A program made the translations under genes and the position numbers. This document shows, in pieces, positions 1 through 8,127 of a stretch of DNA of 64,000 bases (positions are counted from its first letter, which is position 1; each line of letters starts with the position of its first letter). The stretch comes from JAJEAD01 sp964420925 (GTDB lineage: Bacteria > Pseudomonadota > Gammaproteobacteria > HK1). The notes under the pieces were generated by a model. The model saw only the letters and a list, made by a program, of their open reading frames with translations. It had not been told where the DNA came from and did not search any database. The stretch is from NCBI GenBank assembly GCA_964420925.1, contig CAYQVB010000085.1:13652-77651 (forward strand). Direction: 5' to 3'.

Positions 1-99
1 CGCGGGAATGACGAAGGCCAAACCGGGTACTACCTCCCGTCATTCCCGCGCAAGCGGGAATCCACGGGTCACGAAGAATCTTCTTCATTTTGATGAGAG
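1..99. repeat. Compound palindromic intergenic repeat, left copy (cut by window edge)
   Basis: Bases 1-13 (CGCGGGAATGACG) are the exact reverse complement of 38-50, and 43-49/54-60 form a second 7-bp hairpin with a 4-base loop. The tail 54-99 (GCGGGAATCCAC followed by a T-rich stretch ending near GATGAGAGA) resembles the tail of the copy at 32161-32297. It lies directly behind the permease gene that stops at 101. This is a member of the dispersed GGATTCCC/GGGAATCC family seen at least eight times in this window. Confidence 0.75.
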
Positions 100-100
100 A

Positions 101-1114
101 CTAGGTGAAGCGGATGCGCGGGTTGAGGTACATGTAGCCCACGTCGCCGATGAAGCGGGTGGTGACCGCGACGAAGAGGGCGACCACCGTGGTTGCCTCG
201 ACCAGAGTGATGTCGCCGAACAACGCCGCTTCGAGCAGCAGGCGCCCGAATCCGGGGTAGGCGAAGACCACTTCGGTCACCACCACGCCACTGATCAGCC
301 AGTTGACCTGGAGCAGGATTACCGTGAACGGCGTGATCATCGCGTTGCGCAGCGCGTGGCGCAGGATCACGGTGCGATAAGGCAGCCCCTTGAGGATAGC
401 GGTGCGGATGAAGTCCTTGGTCATCACCTCGACCATCGAGCCGCGCATCATGCGCGCCACGTATCCGAAGTCGTAGAGCACCAGGACCGTCACCGGCAGC
501 ACCAGTTGCGACGCCACCGACCACTCGGGGCTCGCTACGAGCGGGCTGGTGCCGGGCAGCCAGCGCAGCGAGACCACGAAGATCGACATGAGGATGACGG
601 CGGAGGCGAACTGGGGGATCGAGATCAGGGTCACTCCGGTGAGCGAGAGCACCCGGTCGGTCCGGGTGCCCTCGCGCATGCCCGACACCACTCCGAACAC
701 CAGTGACAGGGGCACGATGATCGCGAATGCGATCGCGGCGAGCAGCGCGGTGTTGGCGAGCCGGTCCCAGATGATGTCGTTGACCGGGGCCTTGAACAGG
801 ATGGAGTAGCCGAAGTTGCCGAAGTACTGGTGGCCACGCGGATCGGCAAACCCGAGTCCGAGCTCCGGATCGCTCAAGGGATCCTCGATCACCCCGGTGA
901 GTACGCCGATCCAGCGCACGTAGCGCACCAGCAACGGGTCGTCCAGGTTGAGCTTCTTGAACAGAATCGCCTTCTGCTCGGGGCTCGCGTACTGCCCGAG
1001 GGTCTTGCTGGCGACGTTCCCGGGAAAGAACTCCATGATCGCGAACACGAGAAACGACGCCACCGCCATGATCAGAACCATGAGGGCGAAGCGTCTGATG
1101 ATGAACGCCGCCAT
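101..1114 (-). CDS. ABC transporter permease, DppB/OppB family
   Basis: Inner-membrane permease of a peptide/nickel/opine-type ABC importer, 337 residues, the usual length for DppB proteins. The N-terminus (MAAFIIRRFALMVLIM) is the typical first membrane segment. Several further hydrophobic segments follow, and the C-terminal half holds the cytoplasmic coupling loop (ILKGLPYRTVILRHALRNA) that docks onto the ATPase. The ATG at 1114 was chosen because it puts the first helix at the N-terminus; an in-frame start 39 bases upstream only adds an arginine-rich leader. It lies downstream of the binding protein at 1274-2920 in the same direction. The DppC-type permease and ATPases that normally follow would lie left of the window, behind the repeat at 1-99. 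The substrate cannot be told from sequence. Confidence 0.9.
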   Translation of the reverse strand: MAAFIIRRFALMVLIMAVASFLVFAIMEFFPGNVASKTLGQYASPEQKAILFKKLNLDDPLLVRYVRWIGVLTGVIEDPLSDPELGLGFADPRGHQYFGNFGYSILFKAPVNDIIWDRLANTALLAAIAFAIIVPLSLVFGVVSGMREGTRTDRVLSLTGVTLISIPQFASAVILMSIFVVSLRWLPGTSPLVASPEWSVASQLVLPVTVLVLYDFGYVARMMRGSMVEVMTKDFIRTAILKGLPYRTVILRHALRNAMITPFTVILLQVNWLISGVVVTEVVFAYPGFGRLLLEAALFGDITLVEATTVVALFVAVTTRFIGDVGYMYLNPRIRFT

Positions 1115-1221
1115 CACTCGTCGCCCGAGCCGCCTTCGAGTCCGGGCGGGCACATCACTATGGCCATCTTCATCACGTCACCCCGGGCGATAGCCGGCTC
1201 GGCCGCGCTACGGGGCCGAAA

Positions 1222-1250
1222 CGGCGGGCGGGAGTGTTCCCTGCCCGCCG
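1222..1250 (-). promoter_or_regulatory. Intergenic stem-loop between binding-protein and permease genes
   Basis: CGGCGGGC (1222-1229) pairs perfectly with GCCCGCCG (1243-1250). The stem extends inward by three more pairs (one G-U), leaving a 7-base loop. No T-tract follows on the minus strand. Hairpins in this position, after a highly expressed binding-protein gene and before its permease, commonly act as partial terminators or mRNA-stabilising elements that keep the binding protein in excess. That role is inferred. Confidence 0.5.
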
Positions 1251-1273
1251 GGTGATCGGCCGTCGTCGCCGGA

Positions 1274-2920
1274 TCAGGCTTCGATACCGAGCTCTTCGCC
1301 GTACATGAAGGTGCTCGGGTGCATGCGAAATCCCTGCACGCGCTTGTCCATGAACGTGAAGACGTTCCGCCACAGGGGCTGAGCGATCGGCCCGTCCTCC
1401 TGCATGATCTTCTCGAGCTGCGCGGTGAGCGCCCGCCGGTCTTCGAGGTCGAAGGTCCCTTCCGCCTCCGTGAGGATCCGATCGAAGTCCGGATTTGCGT
1501 ACTCCGATTCGTTCCACGGGACTCCGCTGCGGTAGGCCAGTCCCAGCACCATCACCCCGAGAGGCCGATGGCCCCAGGTGGTGTAGGTGACCGGGGCCTT
1601 GTCCCAGAGCTCCCCCCACAACGCGAGCGGCACGATGTTGATCTTGGCCTGGATGTTGGACGCCTTCCATTGCTCGACCAGGACCTGCACCGCCTGCTTG
1701 ACCCAGTCCGTATCCCGCGCGGTGATCTCGAACTCCAGGCCCTCGGCATAGCCCGCCTCCGCGAGCAGGCGTTTCGCCTCCTCGGGATGCTGGCCCATCG
1801 CGGGGAGCTCTGCGTACTCGGGGTGGATGGGACACACGTGGTGGTGCTCGCCTTCGGTGCCGAGGCCCCGCACCGCCCCCTCGATCACCGGCCCCGGATC
1901 GGTGGCCAGACGCAACGCCATGCGCACCCGCGGATCGTTGAAGGGCGGCTGGGTGCACTTGCCGCGAACGACTGCGGTTCCGGCCGAGGTTGCACGGTAC
2001 AGTTGCAGGTGCGCCATGTGTTGCAGCGCATCGAGCTGATGGATGCCGGCCTCTTCGATGCCGTGCACCTGGTTCGACGCAAGCGCGCCGATCCCGGCGG
2101 CGGCGTCGTCTCCCAGGTCCACGATCTCGATGGCGTCGAGCCAGGGCCCTTCGCCCCAGTAGTCCGAGCGCGCCACGAAGCGACCGCGCTTCTGGACTTC
2201 GTACTCGACCAGCTCGAACGCGCCGGTGCCGTTCGAGCCCACCCCGAAGACTCCGTCTTCCTCCGGGTCGAGCATCGCGATGGGGTAGTGGTAGAGATGC
2301 TCCGGCAGTGCGAGCTGCGGAACCTTGAGGTTGAGGCGCAGGGTGTGGGAGTCGATGCGCTCGATCGCATTGGCGTCCCACAGGCGGGTGGTCTTGTTGC
2401 CCGAGTCGTCCGTGTACTCCTCCAGCATGTAGCCCTTCATGAGTCCGAGCGCCGAGGATCCGGTCTCCGGGTCGAGCACGTGCTGCAGGTTCCAGATCGC
2501 GTCGTCGGCGGTGAACTCCCGTCCGTTGCGCCACTTGACGCCCTTGCGTACGTGCAGGGTCCAGGTCTTGAGGTCCGCGCTCGGCTCCCACCGCTCCAGC
2601 AACAGCGGGCGGGTGATGTTGTCGTGGCCGGTGCGCGCCAGGTACTCGCAAACCTGGGCGCAGACGTTGGCCTGGGAGTGCCACTTGAAGATATGGGGGT
2701 TCGTGACTTCGAAGATCTTCTTGCCGATCTTCAGCGTGCCGCCCTTGGGCAGCGCCGCCCTGGCCTCTCGTATCGGCCCTCCCCCGACCATGATCGAGGC
2801 CGCGCTCGCCGACAACCCCAGCAGGGTGGCGGTGCGCAGGAATTCCCGGCGCCCGATTCGCCCCTCTCCGAGGTAGCCCCGGAGCTTCGCGATGTAAGGA
2901 TGCTCACGTGATGTCGCCAT
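1274..2920 (-). CDS. ABC transporter substrate-binding protein, family 5 (peptide/nickel type), Tat-exported
   Basis: Periplasmic solute-binding protein of 548 residues, the normal size for family 5 (DppA/OppA/NikA-like). The N-terminus carries a twin-arginine motif (RREFLR, residues 24-29) and a hydrophobic stretch with AxA-type ends, so export in folded form is likely. The body has the family pattern: the strand after the signal (GGTLKIGKKIFEVTNPH), the WTLHVRKGVKWRNG segment, and the ADDAIWNLQHVLDPETGS segment. An AGAGGA ribosome-binding site lies about seven bases before the ATG. It precedes the permease at 101-1114, separated by a stem-loop. The ligand is unknown; dipeptides, opines and glycosides are all possible. 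Confidence 0.92.
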   Translation of the reverse strand: MATSREHPYIAKLRGYLGEGRIGRREFLRTATLLGLSASAASIMVGGGPIREARAALPKGGTLKIGKKIFEVTNPHIFKWHSQANVCAQVCEYLARTGHDNITRPLLLERWEPSADLKTWTLHVRKGVKWRNGREFTADDAIWNLQHVLDPETGSSALGLMKGYMLEEYTDDSGNKTTRLWDANAIERIDSHTLRLNLKVPQLALPEHLYHYPIAMLDPEEDGVFGVGSNGTGAFELVEYEVQKRGRFVARSDYWGEGPWLDAIEIVDLGDDAAAGIGALASNQVHGIEEAGIHQLDALQHMAHLQLYRATSAGTAVVRGKCTQPPFNDPRVRMALRLATDPGPVIEGAVRGLGTEGEHHHVCPIHPEYAELPAMGQHPEEAKRLLAEAGYAEGLEFEITARDTDWVKQAVQVLVEQWKASNIQAKINIVPLALWGELWDKAPVTYTTWGHRPLGVMVLGLAYRSGVPWNESEYANPDFDRILTEAEGTFDLEDRRALTAQLEKIMQEDGPIAQPLWRNVFTFMDKRVQGFRMHPSTFMYGEELGIEA

Positions 2921-3326
2921 GATTCGTCCTCTCTTTCGAAAACAACTTCCTCGATAACCGTCCCTCTATCCAGTCTCCCTGGGTCGGGAGCATACGCCGG
3001 GCACGTATGCTGCGAAAGGAACGCCGACACCGGTCGAGCCCCCTCGGCGCAGGCTCCGCGACGGTCACGGACCCCCCGGGACTGGACTTGCCCTGACCCG
3101 ACGCGGACACTCGTGTCATGTTGCATGAGCATCCATGTGGCGAAACTGAGCGCGCTTGCAGGGGAATTGTCGTGCTCCCTCGTTTTTCGTGGATTCCCTT
3201 GGTCCGCGGGAATCCGTTGCTGAATTCCCTTCCCAGATTGCGGGGTCGGCTTCCGCCATGGACGGCGTTCAGCGGAGAGTTCCTGGTGGATGGACCGCGG
3301 GCGGAGACCCTCGGAAGGCAGCCGAC
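2921..3326. other. Divergent intergenic region with one palindromic repeat
   Basis: This 406-base stretch separates the divergently transcribed binding-protein and ATP-grasp genes, so it should hold both promoters. No convincing -35/-10 pair was recognised. Bases 3191-3198 (GGATTCCC) and 3208-3215 (GGGAATCC) form a palindromic repeat of the dispersed family, with loop TTGGTCCGC. No protein-coding gene is supported here. A 70-codon plus-strand frame at 3118-3330 has no family match and no acidic core of the graspetide-precursor kind. Confidence 0.55.
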
Positions 3327-4325
3327 TTGAAGTGTCGCAACGCCGATATCGTGTTCTTCGTGACGCGATCCGCCTATCCGGCGCGCGGCGCGCCACTCGG
3401 GGACTATCTTTCGACTGAACGCTTCGCCGCCAACGACCCGGACATCGATGTTGCGGTCCTGACCTTCGGCGAGCCCGCGACGAAGATCTGTATCCGCGAG
3501 CGCCGCATTTGCATTCACCAGCCCGACACGGGTTGGATAGATCTCTCCAAGGGCCGGGTCTTCGTCTACTTCCCCGTTTCGTTCGAGCTCGAGGATGTCG
3601 CATTGCGGCCTCCCGACGACAGCGGGGGACCTTCCTCATTCGCGCATCGGCAATGGCGCGTAGTCACGGAATTGCTGGAAAACACGCTGCCGACCTATGG
3701 CGCGTGCATCAACCATCCCGCCCGATCGCGCCTCGCCTGCAACAAGCTCCACCAGCGTTCGGCCTTGCGCTCCGAACGCCTGCGCTTCATTCCGGGGCTG
3801 GTCACCAACGATTTCGCGATTTCCCCGGAGGAGCATCGGGCCGCCGATCGACTCATCGTCAAGTACATCTCTGAAGGTGGGGACCCGGATGAAGAGGATT
3901 CAACGCAGTTGCGCGCGGTGAGCGAGCTCATTGCCGGACATCAAGATGGGACGCCGCGAATGCACCAGGAGCTTCTCCTGTCGGACCACGAAGTGCGTTT
4001 CTACGTGTTCGAGGATGAGGTGCACGCCGTGCGAATCGAGGTGCAGGACAAGATTCGGCTTCCGGACGTTCGCGATCAGGCACGAACGCCGGACGAGTTC
4101 TCGTTGACCGACCGGTACGACGCCTGGTTCGGGGAGCTTCGCCAATGCGTGAAGGGCCTCGGCCTCTGCTACGCAGTTATCGATGCGATTCCGACCGGTA
4201 GAGGACTCGAGCTGCTCGAGGTCAACGTGAACGGCACGTGGCAATGGCTCCCGGACCCCATTGCGAGAAGGCTCACGGACGCCTTCCACGCCCTGCTGCG
4301 GCGCAAGCTCGCTCGACCGATCTAG
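3327..4325 (+). CDS. MvdD-like ATP-grasp ligase (RimK/graspetide-maturase type), orphan
   Basis: Probable ATP-dependent carboxylate-amine/hydroxyl ligase of the RimK/MvdD branch, 332 residues. Residues 1-120 look like the pre-ATP-grasp domain (ADIVFFVTRSAYPARG, then VAVLTFGEPA). ATP-grasp features follow: NKLHQRSAL near 139-147, nucleotide-binding lysine near 179 (IVKYIS), QELLLSDHEVRFYVFEDEV at 214-232, and the metal-ligand strand LLEVNVNGTWQW at 296-307 (E298, N300, N302), matching the EINPNGQW motif of graspetide ligases. The start is TTG at 3327, preceded by GGAAGG with eight bases of spacing; the upstream extension is not protein-like. Such enzymes form omega-ester or omega-amide rings in RiPPs, or add amino acids. 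No precursor peptide was found within about 1 kb, so the substrate is unknown. The TAG stop lies in the CTAG at the edge of the element at 4322-4614. Confidence 0.75.
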   Translation: MKCRNADIVFFVTRSAYPARGAPLGDYLSTERFAANDPDIDVAVLTFGEPATKICIRERRICIHQPDTGWIDLSKGRVFVYFPVSFELEDVALRPPDDSGGPSSFAHRQWRVVTELLENTLPTYGACINHPARSRLACNKLHQRSALRSERLRFIPGLVTNDFAISPEEHRAADRLIVKYISEGGDPDEEDSTQLRAVSELIAGHQDGTPRMHQELLLSDHEVRFYVFEDEVHAVRIEVQDKIRLPDVRDQARTPDEFSLTDRYDAWFGELRQCVKGLGLCYAVIDAIPTGRGLELLEVNVNGTWQWLPDPIARRLTDAFHALLRRKLARPI

Positions 4326-4614
4326 CGGCACTATCTCACCGATTTCCTGCTGCGGACACCAATCTGCTCGCGCTAGCGGGCCGGACTCCCTCGAGCCGCT
4401 TCGACGTAGTGTCGGCTACCTGCTGCGCTCCGCAATCCCTGCTCCGCTTGCAGGCCGGGGCAAGCCATCCTTGGCTTGCCCGCTCGCCGGGACGAAGTGC
4501 CACCGGCACTTCGTCTGGTTCCGGCTCGCCCTACAGCGTCTCTCGGTCCGTGCGCCCCGCTATCGCGGCACCTTGGCGCCCTCGCTACGAAAATCGGTGA
4601 GACATTGCCACTAG
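4322..4614. mobile_element. MITE-like non-autonomous element with terminal inverted repeats, flanked by CTAG
   Basis: CTAG occurs at 4322-4325 and 4611-4614. Read inward from each, the ends agree at 21 of 24 positions, including a perfect TCTCACCGATTT (4334-4345 and the complement of 4591-4602). The interior has no coding capacity but folds strongly: GGGCAAGCCA (4458-4467) pairs with 4472-4481 over a 4-base loop, and GACGAAGTGCC (4491-4501) pairs with 4505-4515 over a 3-base loop. CTAG looks like a target-site duplication. The two flanking genes end in the TAG of these two CTAG copies, as expected if the element entered a shared CTAG where two convergent genes had overlapping stops. No transposase is present; the parent IS family is not identified. 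Confidence 0.65.
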
Positions 4615-5600
4615 TCGTAAAGCACCACGCAGCGCACCTCGATGCTCCAGCGATCGGGCGCGTCGGGCGCGGTCGTCGGGTCTTCGAACGCACTGTGAAA
4701 GCTGAAGGTGCAGGGGACGTCCGGACTCGCCGCGTCCGCGTTCACGCCCTTCGAGCGCGCCAGACCTCCCGCCGAATCCCACTGCTTTATCAGCAGCGGC
4801 TCGTCTCGGGTCAGGGCGGGATAGAAGTACCAGCGATGCTCGTCGGAGTGCTTCGCAAAGTAGTTCTCGCCGATCCGATCGGCGTAGTGGACCTCGAAGA
4901 CCACCAGATCGTCGGGATGTACGCTCGTCGCATCGCAGAGCGCGAGCGGATGGACGGCCACCGGCTCGCGGGAGATACTTCGCCAGAGATTGATGATCGC
5001 GAAGCGGCCCGCTTCGAGGGTGCGCGTCACGCTCGTCTCGTCGAGGAGCGTAGCGCCCTCCGGCAACCGGGTGCGGTACGTGTCATTGCCGGTGGGCGGT
5101 CCGGCCAGGTCGAGCAAGCGCTGCGGCCCGCTGGCCAGCGTGTAGTCTCCGTGCACCAGGTGTATGGGAGGCTGCACCGGCTGCCCGCCTTCGCTGCGGC
5201 GCCCGCTCCGATTGCCGAAAGCCGATCGGATGTTGTGGTCGAAGGCTGCGACGCGGCGCGCAGCGGTAGCCTCCCGGACGATGCTCGCACACTGCGGGTA
5301 GTAGCGGCCCACCACCTCGTCGTGGTTCAGAAAGTCGACATCGCCGGCTTCCAGGGGGTGTTCGAGCAATTCGAAGCCGTTGACGTCGAGCGTGGGGCGT
5401 TGCGATCCGCGGAGGCGCCGTGCGTCATGAACCGGCATCTGCCGCTCTTCCAGATCGACGCCGGTCGTGCCGCTGTCGGTGCCGCCGGCGTCCCGGCGCG
5501 TGAACACCTTGCCGTTGCGGTAGAGCGAGCTCGTCACCGACGCCGCCATGTAGGTGAACGCGCCGGTTCGCACCGCGTCGCTATGCGATTCCGATGTCAT
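4611..5600 (-). CDS. CmcJ/NvfI-family oxygenase-like protein
   Basis: 329 residues, resembling the CmcJ/AsqJ-like family whose members act in oxidative tailoring of small molecules. Recognisable parts are the HGDYT segment at 150-154 (an HxD metal pair), the WRSI...PLALCD region at 206-223, the RWYFYPALTRDEPLLIKQWDS region at 256-276, and FHSAFEDP at 301-308, which supplies the likely third histidine (H302). The C-terminal RWSIEVR segment fits the family's substrate/co-substrate arginine region. The ATG at 5600 follows the stop of the TauD-like gene by eight bases, so the two are co-transcribed. The stop is in the CTAG at the edge of the element at 4322-4614. Reaction and substrate are unknown. 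Confidence 0.75.
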   Translation of the reverse strand: MTSESHSDAVRTGAFTYMAASVTSSLYRNGKVFTRRDAGGTDSGTTGVDLEERQMPVHDARRLRGSQRPTLDVNGFELLEHPLEAGDVDFLNHDEVVGRYYPQCASIVREATAARRVAAFDHNIRSAFGNRSGRRSEGGQPVQPPIHLVHGDYTLASGPQRLLDLAGPPTGNDTYRTRLPEGATLLDETSVTRTLEAGRFAIINLWRSISREPVAVHPLALCDATSVHPDDLVVFEVHYADRIGENYFAKHSDEHRWYFYPALTRDEPLLIKQWDSAGGLARSKGVNADAASPDVPCTFSFHSAFEDPTTAPDAPDRWSIEVRCVVLYD

Positions 5601-5608
5601 CGCTCGGG

Positions 5609-6517
5609 TCAGCTCGGGCGGGATGCCTCGTGAATGGAGATACGGTGCATGACGCGCCGCTGCCCATAGTAGTCGTTGAGCGCGAAGTGCAGCACGCAAC
5701 GGTTGTCCCAGATGCCGAGGCAGTGGTGGCGCCAGCGATAGCGGCAGGTGAACTCGAGCCGCTCCCCATGGCGCCAGAGAAACTCGAGCAGGGGGCGGCT
5801 TTCCTCGCGATTCATGCCGCTGAAGTGGGAGGTGAAGGCGCGGTTGACGTAGAGGGAGCGCCGGCCCGACTCGGGATGGCGGCGCACCACCGGGTGCTCG
5901 TGCTCGATGACCTCGGTGCTGGCGCGGGCATGGGTGCTCGCGTTGAAGGTACGGTCTTCGGGTCGGGGGGCGTGCTCGCGGGCAACCGCGGGGAAGCGCG
6001 CCGCCTCGCCTCCGTAGGGCATCGCCGAGGTGTGGACCGCGCGCAACCCCTCGAGCATCTCCTTCATGCCCTCCGACAGGGTCTCGCAGGCAAGGTACTG
6101 GTTCGAGAACAGGGTGTCGCCGCCGTGGGTCGGGGCTTCCTTGATGTACACCACGCTGCCGAGGTTGGGACGTTCCCGGTAGGTCACGTCGGCGTGCCAG
6201 AATCCTCCCAGGTTGAGCGACCGGTCGCGCGGCTCCTTGACGATCTGGTAGACCTCGGGGTGGCCTTCGAGGGCGGGCATGCGCAAGGGGTAGACGAAGG
6301 GCTCCTCGTCGACTTCCCCGAAACGGGCGGCGAAGTCGCGCTGCTGATCGGGGTTCAGTTCCTGGTCGGGAAAGAAGATCACCAGGTGGTCGAGCAAGGC
6401 CCGGCGGATCGCCGCAAAGCACGACTCGCCGAGCGGCGCCGCGAGGTCGACACCGCGAATCTCCGCGCCGAGCGCGCCCGACAGCGGCGCTATCCGAATG
6501 TCTCCCGCGCTTTGCAT
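5609..6517 (-). CDS. TauD/TfdA-family 2-oxoglutarate-dependent dioxygenase
   Basis: Fe(II)/2-oxoglutarate dioxygenase of 302 residues, full length for the family. The facial triad is visible: H108-x-D110 in GFWHADVTY and the distal histidine near 277 in DNRCVLHFALNDY. It is followed by the QRRVMHR segment, which contains the 2-oxoglutarate-binding arginine. Members hydroxylate sulfonates, phenoxyacetates, carnitine precursors or amino-acid derivatives; the substrate here is unknown. It lies eight bases upstream of the CmcJ-like oxygenase, so two iron oxygenases form an operon. The aminotransferase at 6710 is divergent and may belong to the same pathway. Confidence 0.9.
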   Translation of the reverse strand: MQSAGDIRIAPLSGALGAEIRGVDLAAPLGESCFAAIRRALLDHLVIFFPDQELNPDQQRDFAARFGEVDEEPFVYPLRMPALEGHPEVYQIVKEPRDRSLNLGGFWHADVTYRERPNLGSVVYIKEAPTHGGDTLFSNQYLACETLSEGMKEMLEGLRAVHTSAMPYGGEAARFPAVAREHAPRPEDRTFNASTHARASTEVIEHEHPVVRRHPESGRRSLYVNRAFTSHFSGMNREESRPLLEFLWRHGERLEFTCRYRWRHHCLGIWDNRCVLHFALNDYYGQRRVMHRISIHEASRPS

Positions 6518-6648
6518 CCTGCTGGTTTGAAGTTCGTTCCGGCGTCGAATCAGCCGGGCGCGATTCTACCGGAGCGCCGCCGTGTCGCGGCGACGGCCAA
6601 GCGAGTCGCCACTGCCATCTCCCGAGCTTCCACGTCCCCCGCCGCGCT

Positions 6649-6674
6649 TTGGGACGCGGGTGCGATGGTATAGT
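6649..6674 (+). promoter_or_regulatory. Possible promoter for the class III aminotransferase gene
   Basis: TTGGGA (6649-6654) and TATAGT (6669-6674) resemble -35 and -10 boxes, but the 14-base spacer is short, so only the -10 is moderately convincing. It lies about 36 bases before the ATG at 6710, which has a clear AAGGAG ribosome-binding site at 6698-6703. Confidence 0.3.
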
Positions 6675-6709
6675 GGCCCGCCGAACGGCACCCGGACAAG
6701 GAGCGCGAC

Positions 6710-8119
6710 ATGGCGGCGACGATGCGGAACTTGAGGTACGACACCCAGGACCTCTGGCGCAAGGACCGCGACCACAATGTCCATCCGTGGACGGACTTTG
6801 CCACCTTCAAGGAGCAGGGCTCGCTGGTGGTGGCGGAGTCGGAGGGCTGCTACGTCTACGACTCGGACGGCGCGCGCTACCTCGACGGGATCGGCGGCCT
6901 GTGGTGCGTCAACATCGGCTACGGCAACGAGGAGATGGCGCTGGCGATCGCGGAGCAGGCGCGGCGCATGACCTACTACTCGACGTTCGGCCACATCACC
7001 ACCCCGCCCGCGGCGGAGCTCGCCGCGAAGCTCGCGGAGCTCGCGCCGGGCCCCCTCAACCACGTGTTCTTCGGCACCGGCGGTTCCATGTCGAACGACA
7101 CCGCCATCCGCATCATTCACTTCTACTTCAACCGCCTCGGCAAGAAGAACAAGAAGAAGATCATCGCGCGCACCGACGGCTACCACGGCAGCACCTACCT
7201 CGCGATGTCGATGACGGGAGTCGCCTTCGACCACCAGGGCTTCGACCTCGCGCCGGACCTCGTGCGACACATCCCCAACCCCAATCCTTACCGCCGCCCC
7301 GAGGGCATGTCGATGGATGCCTTCTGCGACGAGAAGGTGGCGGACCTTGAGAACGCCATTCTCGATCTGGGGCCGGATAACGTCGCCGCCTTCATCGCCG
7401 AGCCCATCATGGGCGCGGGCGGGGTCGTCGTCCCGCCGCCCGGCTATCACCGGCGCACGAAAGAAGTGTGCGAGAAGTACGAAGTGCTCTACATCTCCGA
7501 CGAGGTGGTGACCGGCTTCGGGCGCCTCGGACACTTCTTCGCCTCCGAGCCCGTCTTCGACTTCGTCCCCGACATCATCACCTGCGCCAAGGGCCTCAGC
7601 TCGGGATACCTGCCCCTGTCGGCGACCATCCTCTCCGATGAGATCTACGACGTGATCAGCGTGCCGCAGGCCGACGGCGCGCTCTTCACCCACGGCTTCA
7701 CCTACTCGGGTCACCCGGTGTGCTGCGCCGCGGGGCTCAAGAATATCGAGATCATGGAGCGCGACGACATCTGTGGTCACGTGCTGGAAGTCGGCCCGTA
7801 CCTGGAAGAGCAGCTCGCCACGCTTCGGGATCTCCCGATCGTCGGCGACGTGCGCGGCAAGCGCTTCATGATGTGCGTGGAGAACGTCGCCGATCGCGAG
7901 ACCAAGGCGCTGCTTCCCGAAGAGGCGGCGGTGGGCAACCGCATCGCGGCCCATGCCCAGAAGCGCGGGGTCATCGTGCGTCCCATCGCTCACCTGAACG
8001 TGCTCTCGCCGCCGCTCACCATGACGACGCGCCAGGTGGACGAGCTGGTCGGCGTGCTGCGCGAGAGCATCGTCGAGACCATGGACGACTTGCGCCGGGA
8101 GGGACTCTGGTCGGGCTGA
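6710..8119 (+). CDS. Class III (omega) aminotransferase
   Basis: PLP-dependent aminotransferase of 469 residues in the omega-amino acid:pyruvate/4-aminobutyrate group. Visible features are FGTGGSMSNDTA (the phosphate-binding turn, where many relatives have SGSEANDTA), the PLP-stacking tyrosine in GYHGST near 158-162, D264 in the SDEVVTGFGR motif that contacts the PLP ring nitrogen, and the Schiff-base lysine K294 in CAKGLSSGYLPL. An AAGGAG site sits six bases before the ATG. A GC-rich hairpin follows the stop. It is divergent from the oxygenase pair and upstream of a methyltransferase. The amino donor is not predictable; taurine, polyamines and omega-amino acids are family substrates. Confidence 0.93.
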   Translation: MAATMRNLRYDTQDLWRKDRDHNVHPWTDFATFKEQGSLVVAESEGCYVYDSDGARYLDGIGGLWCVNIGYGNEEMALAIAEQARRMTYYSTFGHITTPPAAELAAKLAELAPGPLNHVFFGTGGSMSNDTAIRIIHFYFNRLGKKNKKKIIARTDGYHGSTYLAMSMTGVAFDHQGFDLAPDLVRHIPNPNPYRRPEGMSMDAFCDEKVADLENAILDLGPDNVAAFIAEPIMGAGGVVVPPPGYHRRTKEVCEKYEVLYISDEVVTGFGRLGHFFASEPVFDFVPDIITCAKGLSSGYLPLSATILSDEIYDVISVPQADGALFTHGFTYSGHPVCCAAGLKNIEIMERDDICGHVLEVGPYLEEQLATLRDLPIVGDVRGKRFMMCVENVADRETKALLPEEAAVGNRIAAHAQKRGVIVRPIAHLNVLSPPLTMTTRQVDELVGVLRESIVETMDDLRREGLWSG

Positions 8120-8127
8120 CCGGAAGG

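Noticed and set aside
8..706. Plus-strand frame with an HSRASGNP-like start overlapping the DppB gene
   Set aside because: The start is a translation of the palindromic repeat and the rest is antisense to a well-supported permease.
3118..3330. Small ORF upstream of the ATP-grasp gene, considered as a graspetide precursor
   Set aside because: No acidic or T/S/K-rich core, no leader motif, poor start context, and it partly consists of the palindromic repeat.
4371..4376. Internal CTAG (in GCGCTAGCGGG) as the true left boundary of the element
   Set aside because: The inverted-end match extends outward to 4322, and the right end has no counterpart for a boundary at 4371.
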